From positions 1 to 7,669 of the forward strand of contig JALOQT010000037.1 in NCBI GenBank assembly GCA_025453375.1: 7,669 nt of DNA, given 5' to 3'. The notes beneath the pieces were generated by a model that was not told where the DNA came from, did no database searches, and worked only from the letters and a program-made list of their open reading frames with translations. The translations under genes and the position numbers were made by a program. This document shows, in pieces, positions 1-5,428 of this stretch. Source of the DNA: Phycisphaerales bacterium. GTDB taxonomy: Bacteria > Planctomycetota > Phycisphaerae > Phycisphaerales > UBA1924. Every line of letters begins with the position of its first letter. The first letter of the stretch is position 1.

Positions 1-618
1 GCTTGCTTGGAAGCATCCGTCAACGTGCGGTCGCTGGTGCAGTCTTTCACGCTCTATGCCAATGACTGGCGCGAAAGCCTGCCGTATTGGTCGGCGTGGC
101 AGACCTTCGGCGACACGGGGCAGGAGGGTGACACCGCGGGCCTGGGCTGGGCCGAGCAGCTCGAGCCGACGATGAGCACGCTGGAAGGCCTCAAGTGCCC
201 CAGCCGCACCAACCCGGACCTGCCCCTGGCCTACTTCATGAACGCGCGGTTCATCGGCAGCCAGACGAACTTTGAGTTCTACCAATCCCTGCGCCTGCCG
301 ATGATCCAGTTCAGCACGCAGTTCGTCCTGACCGGCGACACGACGCAGCCCAACCTGCTCAGCGCCCCGTGGGGCACCTCGCCCAACGCCCCCAACAGCG
401 ACCCGGACGACGCCCGCTGGCAGGCCGTCTTCTACCCCGGCGAAAAGCGCGTGCACGACAACCGCGGCAACTCCGGCCCGCGCGAAGATGCCGGCACCGC
501 CAACCTCGGCTTCCTCGACGGCCACGCCGCCGGCCACAAGTCCGAAATGTCCGGCGAACTGACCTGGCACGGCAACGCGATGCTCCGCTGGTGCCAGATG
601 GGCCCGGCTGGGGAGTGA
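1..618 (+). CDS. H-X9-DG prepilin-like protein, 5'-truncated
   Basis: This is the C-terminal 205 residues of a type II secretion/pilin-like protein (DUF1559-like, 'H-X9-DG' family), which is massively expanded in planctomycetes and of unknown detailed function. The frame is open to the left edge, so the start, and presumably the N-terminal prepilin cleavage site and hydrophobic helix, lie outside the window. Visible marks are an early 'LVQSFTLYANDW' segment matching the usual 'LRQIGLALHMYANDN' region, a 'LKCPSR...AYFMN' block matching the family's CPSD...Y.xN block, and a 'NLGFLDGH' C-terminus. The His expected ten residues before the DG pair is replaced here by Asp (E-D-A-G-T-A-N-L-G-F-L-DG), although another His lies further upstream. 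The TGA stop is followed within a few bases by repeat copy A. Family assignment is fairly secure; the function is not known. Confidence 0.75.
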   Translation, partial: ACLEASVNVRSLVQSFTLYANDWRESLPYWSAWQTFGDTGQEGDTAGLGWAEQLEPTMSTLEGLKCPSRTNPDLPLAYFMNARFIGSQTNFEFYQSLRLPMIQFSTQFVLTGDTTQPNLLSAPWGTSPNAPNSDPDDARWQAVFYPGEKRVHDNRGNSGPREDAGTANLGFLDGHAAGHKSEMSGELTWHGNAMLRWCQMGPAGE

Positions 619-784
619 GTGAGGAGGGGGGGAAGAAGCGACGGAGCGACGGAGCGACGAAGCGACGGAGGGGAAGGCACCGCGTGGGGCAGGTTTTTGA
701 CCTGCCCGGACCTGCCGGGCGAGGGCTGGCACGCGGGGCGACGTCGTCGAGAACGTGAACAGGAACGTGAACGTGAAAGCCCAA
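619..784 (+). repeat. Composite dispersed repeat, copy A
   Basis: Directly after the preceding stop codon come three modules in order. Module 1 (635-666) is four octamers of the type GAAGCGAC/GGAGCGAC, preceded by a G-rich run. Module 2 (680-709) starts CGCGTGGGGCAGG and contains the palindrome GGGCAGGT/ACCTGCCC with a 5-nt loop. Module 3 (751-777) contains GTGAAC/AACGTG hexamers. The same order and the same joining sequence (GGAGGGGAAGGCAYCGCGTGGGGC) recur at 4312-4447. The rest of the spacer, 785-936, holds no gene or clear repeat. A TATAGC hexamer at 921-926 could be a -10 for the next gene and would give an almost leaderless mRNA, but no -35 at the usual distance is visible. Confidence 0.85.
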
Positions 785-936
785 GACCGTCGGCTCCGCC
801 CGCCTCCCCCGCCCAATCTACGACGCCCATGGACTGCAGGCGTGGACCCTCGCTGTGCGCCGATGGCAGGACGCTTGGCATCACGACCGCAGTCTGACAA
901 AACTATTGCGGCAGAACTCGTATAGCCTGTCGTCTC

Positions 937-1803
937 ATGTCTAAACGTCACAGACATACCTGCGGAACCATCGAAGCGATTGAGCCAGTGATCCGTCTCT
1001 CCAACAGACAGTACCGGTTCATCTATCACGTAGACGGAGAAAAGTACTGCCGGTATAGCGATGTGCCAGTTGACCCTTTGAAGGTTGGTGACTTTGTCGA
1101 GTTTTCTTGGGTGGGGCGATCGCGGTCGAGGCATAGCTATAGATCCATACGCGGCGAGGTGACAATCGTTCGAGCCTCCGAGAGTGTCGTTGGTGCGAGC
1201 GGCTACATCTACATCCTCGTGAATGCAGCTTACGAGAAGCTTGTGAAGATTGGACTGACCACCAGAACACCTGAGGAGCGGTGTGCTGAGCTATCCGCTA
1301 GCACAGGTGTGCCAAAGCCCTTCCGAGTCTACTGGTCGCTCGCAGTATTTGGCGACGTTCGAGCAGTAGAAGCGACGGTACATCAAGATCTGAAGGCGCT
1401 TCGTCGCGGCAAGGAGTTTTTCCAGATCTCTCCAATTGAAGCCAAGCAGGCGATTATCCGCGTTTATACCTTCATGTATCCTGAGCAGGCACACGCGATC
1501 GACAATGCTGATGCCCGAAGACTGGCTTACCAGCAGGCCGCTGCCGCGAGCCGCCAGGCTTTTCGCGAAGCTCAGGCGAAGGTAATTCAAGCGCCGGTTG
1601 CGAGCAGACCGCCGCCGATGCGATTCGTGTCCATCGTAGAGTCCGATGATTCGAGGTCTAAGGTGGTAGGTTGGCCGCTTCAGACGGTGCCTGATCCGAA
1701 GCCAAAACCCATTTTTCGATGGAATTCAGTAGTCGATTGGATGGTGGTCATTGCGATCTGTATCGGAATTGCGGCGACCTTGAGCGTTTGTAGGATGATG
1801 TAG
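937..1803 (+). CDS. GIY-YIG (T5orf172/MUG113-like) protein, C-terminal membrane anchor
   Basis: A 288-residue protein with three parts. Residues 1-80 have alternating beta-like segments (GTIEAI, YRFIYHVDG, VGDFVEFSWV, GEVTIVRA) that could be a small OB/cold-shock-like domain; this is inference. Residues 89-172 match the GIY-YIG nuclease-like domain of the T5orf172/MUG113 group: Y90-I-Y92 and K104-I-G106 stand for GIY and YIG, followed by R115 in 'TPEER', E145 in 'VEATVH', H149 and 'GKEFF' (E160). Residues 172-215 look helical and Ala-rich, then comes a Pro-rich linker. Residues 266-285 are a hydrophobic segment that would make it tail-anchored. The ATG has no Shine-Dalgarno. The gene is visibly AT-richer, with less biased third positions than rpsD or queC, suggesting transfer. 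The related domains occur in phage and accessory proteins, and the biological role is unknown. It could cut or only bind DNA. Confidence 0.8.
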   Translation: MSKRHRHTCGTIEAIEPVIRLSNRQYRFIYHVDGEKYCRYSDVPVDPLKVGDFVEFSWVGRSRSRHSYRSIRGEVTIVRASESVVGASGYIYILVNAAYEKLVKIGLTTRTPEERCAELSASTGVPKPFRVYWSLAVFGDVRAVEATVHQDLKALRRGKEFFQISPIEAKQAIIRVYTFMYPEQAHAIDNADARRLAYQQAAAASRQAFREAQAKVIQAPVASRPPPMRFVSIVESDDSRSKVVGWPLQTVPDPKPKPIFRWNSVVDWMVVIAICIGIAATLSVCRMM

Positions 1804-1817
1804 CCCTGAGTGCGTGC

Positions 1818-1855
1818 CACTGATTTGACTGGTGCTTTCTCCAGTCAAATCAGTG
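1818..1855. terminator. Perfect 15-bp hairpin after the GIY-YIG gene
   Basis: CACTGATTTGACTGG (1818-1832) and its exact complement (1841-1855) flank the 8-nt loop TGCTTTCT. It begins 15 bases after the TAG stop, a usual terminator position, but there is no T-tract on either side, so it may be a U-less terminator, an mRNA-stabilising stem, or a relic of the DNA that carried the gene in. Confidence 0.45.
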
Positions 1856-1927
1856 CGAACTCGCCGGAGAGGTCCGACTCGCCGAACACTGGTTTGCCCG
1901 CGCATTGCGGACGGTCGTCGTGCATCA

Positions 1928-1957
1928 CCCCCCCCCACCCCGCGGGCCATCCCGCGG
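1928..1957. other. C9 homopolymer and short GC hairpin
   Basis: A run of nine C (1928-1936) is followed by CCGCGGG/CCCGCGG (1940-1946 and 1951-1957) with a 4-nt loop and no T-tract. It lies in the gene-free stretch 1856-2135, in which the only other recognisable content is the period-7 and period-8 arrays listed separately. A homopolymer of this length is a likely slippage site. No function can be read from it. Confidence 0.4.
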
Positions 1958-1985
1958 CACGCCTGAATCTCAAGAGGGCAGCGGG

Positions 1986-2006
1986 GAATCGGGAATCGGG
2001 AATCGG
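1986..2006 (+). repeat. Heptad array GAATCGG x3
   Basis: Three exact tandem copies of GAATCGG, followed by decayed heptads (CACTCGG). First of several period-7 arrays in the intergenic DNA of this window. Confidence 0.8.
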
Positions 2007-2043
2007 CACTCGGGGTGAAGGGTGGTCGGGGGCTTGTATTGTC

Positions 2044-2085
2044 TCGGCCCTCGGCCCTCATCACGCATCACTCGTCACTCGCCAC
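2044..2085 (+). repeat. Heptad array, six degenerate units
   Basis: Six consecutive 7-mers: TCGGCCC, TCGGCCC, TCATCAC, GCATCAC, TCGTCAC, TCGCCAC. The unit changes along the array while the period is kept. The TCGGCCC type reappears on the opposite strand at 3304-3331. Confidence 0.8.
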
Positions 2086-2093
2086 TGCTATTC

Positions 2094-2117
2094 CTCCGCG
2101 TCTCCGCGCCTCCGTGC
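2094..2117 (+). repeat. Octad array CTCCGCGY x3
   Basis: Three consecutive 8-mers: CTCCGCGT, CTCCGCGC, CTCCGTGC. This resembles the CTCTGCGT-type octad repeat that I recall as a common dispersed intergenic repeat in several bacterial phyla; that comparison is from memory. Confidence 0.65.
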
Positions 2118-2135
2118 AAAGGGCTCAGTCTGCGG

Positions 2136-2519
2136 GTGAAGGGCAGTGTCTGGCGTGAGCGGGTTGGTGGGCACCGGGGGCGTGTCGGTGGGCACCGGGA
2201 AAAGTTTGGCGGACACCCCGGGAGCATCGGCGGGCACTGGGGGAAGTTCGGTGGGCACCGCGGGGGCATGGGTGGGCAGCGGAGGAACTGTGGTGGGCAC
2301 CGCAGGAACTTTGGTGGGCACCGGGGGAGCGTCGGTGGGCACCGGAAGTGTTGTGGTGGTCACCGGAAGAGTTTTCCTGGTGTCGTTTTTGCGCGGTGGG
2401 CGGGGGTGATGGGCGGCGATTGGGTGAAATTGCAGCGTGTTGTGTTCGTAGGCGAAAGTCAGGTCCGCATCTGGACGAAAGAGTCAGTGCAGTGGTGCAT
2501 GACGATTGATGGTCGATGA
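2136..2519 (+). CDS. Possible GGHRGxF heptapeptide-repeat protein
   Basis: A doubtful 127-residue reading frame from a GTG at 2136 to TGA at 2517-2519. Its core is ten tandem heptapeptides of consensus Gly-Gly-His-Arg-Gly-x-(Phe/Val/Ile/Met/Cys), encoded by the 21-bp minisatellite at 2166-2375. In this frame the Gly-Gly codons vary only at the third base (GGT/GGC, then GGG/GGA/GGT), and position 7 stays hydrophobic or Cys in all units. This is what selection on protein would give. All other frames are also largely open because the unit length is a multiple of three, so openness is no evidence. No good Shine-Dalgarno or known domain is present, and the C-terminal 50 residues are unrecognised. 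The alternative is a non-coding minisatellite. The upstream frame extends to 2022 but runs through tandem repeats, so I favour a later start. Confidence 0.3.
   Translation: MKGSVWRERVGGHRGRVGGHREKFGGHPGSIGGHWGKFGGHRGGMGGQRRNCGGHRRNFGGHRGSVGGHRKCCGGHRKSFPGVVFARWAGVMGGDWVKLQRVVFVGESQVRIWTKESVQWCMTIDGR
2166..2375 (+). repeat. 21-bp minisatellite, ten units
   Basis: Ten head-to-tail 21-bp units with no spacers, starting at 2166, 2187, 2208, 2229, 2250, 2271, 2292, 2313, 2334 and 2355. The first ten bases are nearly constant (GGTGGGCACC) and the remaining eleven vary. The end breaks down into CCTGGTGTCG. The 2376-2619 stretch after it holds no recognisable feature apart from AGGAGA at 2601-2606. 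Confidence 0.9.
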
Positions 2520-2619
2520 GCGCTGGTTCGGGCACGCGGTGTGGCGTGCGGCTCGTTGCTCATCGCTGGCCGCGGATCACTGCATTGTCCCTGCCAGCGC
2601 AGGAGAATGCGAGACGACG

Positions 2620-3300
2620 ATGCCGGATACGAACCCTGATCGCCTCAGTGAGCTTCTTGAGTTTGCTGAGTTGCATGCGCCGGTGTGGGAGGGGGTCGCG
2701 TCGCGCATCAATGTGACGGCCGCGCAGGCGGCGGCTTACACGCGTGCGACCGATGAGGCGAGGCTTGCGTATAACGCGGTCTTGCAGATTCGCCAGCAGG
2801 CCAAGGTCGCCACGCAGCGTCAGGCCGAGGCCTTTGCGACGCTGCGCTCGACAAACTCATCACTCTTGAAAATCATCCGCGGCTTTGCGCAGAATCAGGA
2901 CTCGCCGACGGAGATTTTCCAATTGGCCCAGATTCCGACGCCGGCCACCCCGGTGCCCTTTGCGGCCCCGGCGACGCCGACGGCGTTGTCCGCCTCGCTG
3001 GCGATCACCGATGGCGGCATCGCCCTGCGCTGGAAAGCCACGCAGCCGGCGGGCGCGTCGGGCGTGGTCTATCGCGTCGAGCGGCAGACGGGCAGCGACA
3101 CGATGTGGGCCTTGGTGACGCTGACGGGCAGCAAGGCCGCGATTGATACAAGTGTGCCCCCCGGCACCAGCCGCGTGATCTATCGCGTCATCGCCCAGCG
3201 CGGCAGCGCGACAAGCGAGGCCAGCAATCCCCTTGAAATCCGCTTCGGCACCGGCCCGGGCGAGGCGGGCACGATCACGCAGGTGAAGCTCGCGGCGTAG
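2620..3300 (+). CDS. Hypothetical protein with fibronectin type III-like domain
   Basis: A 226-residue protein of a family seen in planctomycetes and relatives, with no known function. Residues 5-90 are predicted helical and probably coiled ('LSELLEFAELHAPVWEG', then a long Ala/Gln-rich stretch, then 'SLLKIIRGFAQNQD'). Residues 100-117 are a Pro/Thr-rich hinge ('LAQIPTPATPVPFAAP'). Residues 118-210 look like one FN3 beta-sandwich, with 'GGIALRWKA', 'VVYRVERQ' and 'VIYRVIAQRGS' as strands B, C and F. No signal peptide or membrane segment is present. I chose ATG 2620 over the longer frame from 2506 because the added N-terminus is unlike the family and AGGAGA lies at 2601-2606, although 13 bases away. 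It converges on the HAD gene. Its tandem 'helix plus FN3' build suggests a binding or scaffold role, but this is inference. Confidence 0.7.
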   Translation: MPDTNPDRLSELLEFAELHAPVWEGVASRINVTAAQAAAYTRATDEARLAYNAVLQIRQQAKVATQRQAEAFATLRSTNSSLLKIIRGFAQNQDSPTEIFQLAQIPTPATPVPFAAPATPTALSASLAITDGGIALRWKATQPAGASGVVYRVERQTGSDTMWALVTLTGSKAAIDTSVPPGTSRVIYRVIAQRGSATSEASNPLEIRFGTGPGEAGTITQVKLAA

Positions 3301-3303
3301 GCG

Positions 3304-3331
3304 GGCCGAGGGCGCAGGGCCGAGGGCCGAG
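3304..3331 (-). repeat. Heptad array GGCCGAG x4
   Basis: Four 7-mers on the plus strand: GGCCGAG, GGCGCAG, GGCCGAG, GGCCGAG. Read on the minus strand this is CTCGGCC, the same unit that opens the array at 2044. It starts four bases after the stop of the FN3 gene. Confidence 0.8.
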
Positions 3332-3362
3332 GGATGGCGGCCGCTTCGCGGCAGCGTTCTTC

Positions 3363-3390
3363 TGATGCCTGATGCCTGATGCCTGATGCC
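3363..3390 (+). repeat. Heptad array TGATGCC x4
   Basis: Four exact tandem TGATGCC units in the 103-bp gap between the convergent FN3 and HAD genes. No terminator-like hairpin with a T-tract is visible in this gap, so these arrays occupy the place where one would be expected. Confidence 0.85.
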
Positions 3391-3403
3391 TTCTCGCCTT
3401 CCC

Positions 3404-4276
3404 CTACCACTTCCCCGCCAGCATCTGCTCGATGGCGTGGGCGACGCCGGCGGCGCTGGCATCGTGCGTGTGGCGCTTCGCCGCGGCGTGCACGGCGGGG
3501 ACGGCGTTGGCCATCGCCACGCCCAGGCCCGCGTGGGTGATCATCGACAGGTCGTTGGTCTGGTCGCCGATGGCGGCGATCTGGTGGTCGGCGATGTCCA
3601 GGCGGGCGGCGAGGCGTTGCAGGGCTTGCCACTTGTCGGCCTGCTGGTGAAAGACTTCGATGATGTGGATGCTGGCCACACCCATGTCGCGCCGACCCTG
3701 CGGGATCACGACGCCCTGGAAGTGTTGCAGACTGCTGGCGTGGCCGAAGCGGTCGCGCAGGGAGGTGGCCAGCATGTCCACCGGCTCGTTGGCCTGATAG
3801 GCCCCGACGCGGATGGTGTCGTGCGGGTGCGGGTCGTCATCGAGCCGGGGGACCCAGCGGGTCCGGACGTTCATATTTTCAAACCACCATTTGCTGGCGA
3901 CATCGATGGCCTCAGGCCCGTCGGGGGTGACGATCAAATAGTCATAGCCCGCTGCGGCGGGGTCCTTCAGCAGCATCGCCGGGTGGTCATGCTCGGCGAT
4001 GTGGCCGACGACCTGCGAGACAAACGCGGGGGTGAGGGTGAAGCGTTCGAGCGTGCGGGAGGTCTGCGGGCAGGCGATCATCGCCCCGCCGCTGACAATC
4101 ACCGGATCGACCCGCCCCGTCGCGGCCAGGGCCGGCTCACACTCCACCAGCGCCCGACCCGTGCACAGCGCCACGACCACGCCCGCCGCCCGAGCCCTGG
4201 CAATCGCGGCGACATTCGCCGCCGGCACATGCCCCTGGTGATCAATGAGCGTGCCGTCGAGATCGACGGCGATGAG
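3404..4276 (-). CDS. Cof-type HAD-IIB phosphatase, start unresolved (amber codon before motif I)
   Basis: HAD-superfamily hydrolase of the Cof/HAD-IIB type, which dephosphorylates small phosphorylated metabolites in the cytoplasm; the substrate cannot be read. Counting 290 residues from Leu (4276), motif I is D5-L-D7-G-T, motif II 'LCTGR' is T39-G-R41, motif III is K215 ('KWQAL'), and motif IV is G237-D238-Q-T-N-D242. The C2 cap lies between motifs II and III. No ATG, GTG or TTG precedes motif I after the in-frame TAG at 4277-4279. The first standard start, GTG 4228, would omit the catalytic Asp. Upstream of the TAG, GTG 4286-4288 gives M-H-Y-stop-L-I-A-V-D-L-D-G-T, and Cof proteins typically begin like MxYxLIAxDLDGT, so one base change appears to have made the stop. 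The options are a fresh pseudogene, an ATC/ATT start, stop readthrough, or a sequencing error. The rest of the gene is undamaged. Confidence 0.8.
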   Translation of the reverse strand, partial: LIAVDLDGTLIDHQGHVPAANVAAIARARAAGVVVALCTGRALVECEPALAATGRVDPVIVSGGAMIACPQTSRTLERFTLTPAFVSQVVGHIAEHDHPAMLLKDPAAAGYDYLIVTPDGPEAIDVASKWWFENMNVRTRWVPRLDDDPHPHDTIRVGAYQANEPVDMLATSLRDRFGHASSLQHFQGVVIPQGRRDMGVASIHIIEVFHQQADKWQALQRLAARLDIADHQIAAIGDQTNDLSMITHAGLGVAMANAVPAVHAAAKRHTHDASAAGVAHAIEQMLAGKW

Positions 4277-4311
4277 CTAGTAGTGCACGGGGGAGGGTAG
4301 GATTGAGGGGT

Positions 4312-4447
4312 GGGGGGGGAAGAAGCGACGGAGCGACAAAGAGACGGAGCGACGGAGGGGGAAGGCATCGCGTGGGGCGGGTTTTCAACCTGACCGGAAC
4401 TGTTGGGCAGGGGTGGGGGGAAACGTGAATGTGAACGTGAACGTGAA
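4312..4447 (+). repeat. Composite dispersed repeat, copy B
   Basis: Same three modules in the same order as at 619-784: a G-run, four octamers (4322-4353: GAAGCGAC, GGAGCGAC, AAAGAGAC, GGAGCGAC), a joining segment GGAGGGGGAAGGCATCGCG, the palindrome module (GGGCGGGTT, 3 nt, AACCTGACC, with mismatched stem), then GTGAAC hexamers (4431-4447). It lies just upstream of the HAD gene and faces away from it. Confidence 0.85.
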
Positions 4448-4529
4448 GGCCACCGAAGCCAAGAGCGTTAGCCGCGTGCACGCGACCAACATGCAGGCCT
4501 TCGGAACCTTTCACGTTCACGTTCACGTT
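4428..4529. repeat. Hexamer-armed inverted repeat centred at 4478.5
   Basis: The arm 4431-4447 (GTGAACGTGAACGTGAA) and its exact complement at 4510-4526 are centred on the 12-bp perfect palindrome CGCGTGCACGCG (4473-4484), which has the same axis. Between them CCGAAG (4453-4458) also pairs with CTTCGG (4499-4504). The whole is one long imperfect cruciform-capable unit. Translated in one frame it yields NVNVNV...HVHVHV, a low-complexity peptide that I do not take as a gene. Confidence 0.85.
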
Positions 4530-4594
4530 TCTCCCCGCCGATCATCCCAAGCGGCCACAACGAGACAAAAGGAAGCGTCGCGCAGCGACACCTC

Positions 4595-4633
4595 CCCTCG
4601 ATCCCTCGATCCCCTATCCCTCGATCCCTCGGG
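4595..4633 (+). repeat. Octad array CCCTCGAT
   Basis: CCCTCGAT at 4595-4602, 4603-4610 and 4618-4625, and CCCTCGGG at 4626-4633, with one 7-base interruption (CCCCTAT). It sits between module 3 and module 2 of copy C, and has no counterpart in copy B. The stretch 4531-4594 before it holds nothing recognisable. Confidence 0.75.
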
Positions 4634-4640
4634 CCTCCCC

Positions 4641-4709
4641 GGGCAGGTTGAAAACCTGCCCCACGCGGGGCTGTTCCCTTCGTCGCTTCGTCGCTCGCCC
4701 CCTTCGTCG
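4641..4709 (-). repeat. Composite dispersed repeat, copy C (inverted; modules 1 and 2)
   Basis: On the minus strand, starting immediately after the DUF2780-like stop codon, come GAAGCGAC-type octamers (about 4674-4709) and then CCGCGTGGGGCAGG with a perfect 9-bp palindrome GGGCAGGTT/AACCTGCCC (4641-4661). Its third module, the GTGAAC hexamers, is the right arm at 4508-4530. Copies B and C therefore face each other. Confidence 0.85.
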
Positions 4710-5225
4710 CTACTTCACCAGCTTCGCCACATCCGGCAGGTTCTTCAAGAGGCCGCTGACGACATCGCCCCCGGCTTTCTGCTGGAAGAAGCCCAGGAGC
4801 ATCTGGAGGAACTGCGGGGCCTTGTCGGCGGAGATGCCGTTGTTGCCCAGCGCGCCCCTCAGGCCCGCAAGGGCACCGAGGCCGCCACCGCCACCGCCCC
4901 CACCGCCCCCACCACCACCCAGTGCGCCCATCGCGGCGCCGAGCAGGCCCCCGCCGCCACCGCCGGACTTCCCGCCGCCCAGTGCGCCAAGCGCGGCACC
5001 GAGCAGCCCTCCGCCACCTCCACTGCCACCACCGCCGCCACCACCGCCCCCACCAAACTGCTTGAGCAACCCATCAGCCCCCGGCACCGCGCCGAGGAGT
5101 TTGGAGAAGTCACCCGCCGGGGCGTTTTGCTGGAGCATGCCCAGCACGCTGCCAGTCGCTCCGCGGGCCTGCTGGTCGTTGATGCCGAGTTGGCTGGTGG
5201 CCATCTTGATAAAGTCGTCCATCAT
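4710..5225 (-). CDS. Glycine-rich DUF2780-like protein
   Basis: A 171-residue protein. The N-terminal 'MDDFIKMATSQLGINDQQARGATGSVLGMLQQ' region, 'GDFSKLLGAVPGADGLL' at residues 38-54, and the C-terminal 'FLQMLLGFFQQKAGGDVVSGLLKNL' helices match my memory of DUF2780 (VcgC/VcgE-like), a family of unknown function. Between them, residues 58-117 are nearly all Gly with two copies of a 'GGGLLGAAxGALGGG' module (about 71-85 and 91-105), followed by a 13-Gly run. GGAG lies 6 bases before ATG 5223-5225, which fixes the start; a second ATG follows at once. Upstream frame extension to 5462 is unlikely to be translated. It is transcribed away from queC across a 203-bp spacer with no clear promoter. The stop codon touches repeat copy C. 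The Gly tract is longer than in typical members and codes through GGC/GGT/GGG runs prone to slippage. Confidence 0.75.
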   Translation of the reverse strand: MMDDFIKMATSQLGINDQQARGATGSVLGMLQQNAPAGDFSKLLGAVPGADGLLKQFGGGGGGGGGGSGGGGGLLGAALGALGGGKSGGGGGGLLGAAMGALGGGGGGGGGGGGGLGALAGLRGALGNNGISADKAPQFLQMLLGFFQQKAGGDVVSGLLKNLPDVAKLVK

Positions 5226-5428
5226 GGGAAACTCCAGAGTGAGAGGGTCAGAGGCGTGCGGGTGCGGCGGACGCGGACATGCCGGGCTGGCGTGCGGGCA
5301 CGCAGACGCCGCCGGCCCGCCCGCGTAGCCTAGCCGATTCTCCTGTCGACGTGTGCGGCACAACCCATGTTTTGCGCATACACACCCACGCGTACTGATC
5401 GACGCCCCGCCCTGCTGATACCCCTTGC

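Noticed and set aside
2166..2375. CRISPR array
   Set aside because: The units are 21 bp, head to tail, with a ten-base constant part and only eleven variable bases; there are no repeats and spacers of CRISPR size and no cas genes.
2506..2619. Longer start for the FN3-like gene
   Set aside because: The extra 38 residues are Trp/Cys/Arg-rich and unlike the family, and AGGAGA precedes the later ATG at 2620.
3404..4228. HAD gene starting at GTG 4228
   Set aside because: This start would remove the DLDGT motif with the nucleophile aspartate, leaving an inactive enzyme, while that motif is fully preserved just upstream in the same frame.
3386..4300. Long plus-strand frame of 304 codons opposite the HAD gene
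   Set aside because: The minus strand carries all four HAD motifs; the plus frame is a GC-driven shadow with no recognisable domain.
4648..5328. Proline-rich plus-strand frame
   Set aside because: It is the antisense reading of the poly-Gly tract (GGx codons read as xCC), so its openness follows from the glycine-rich gene.
4413..5333. Long plus-strand frame beginning with NVNVNVNVKATEAKS
   Set aside because: It is the translation of hexamer repeats, spacer and the antisense of the DUF2780-like gene; it has no plausible start signal and mixes unrelated low-complexity segments.
5372..5398. Promoter TTGCGC - 15 nt - TACTGA before queC
   Set aside because: Spacing is short and both boxes are poor; not better than chance in this sequence.
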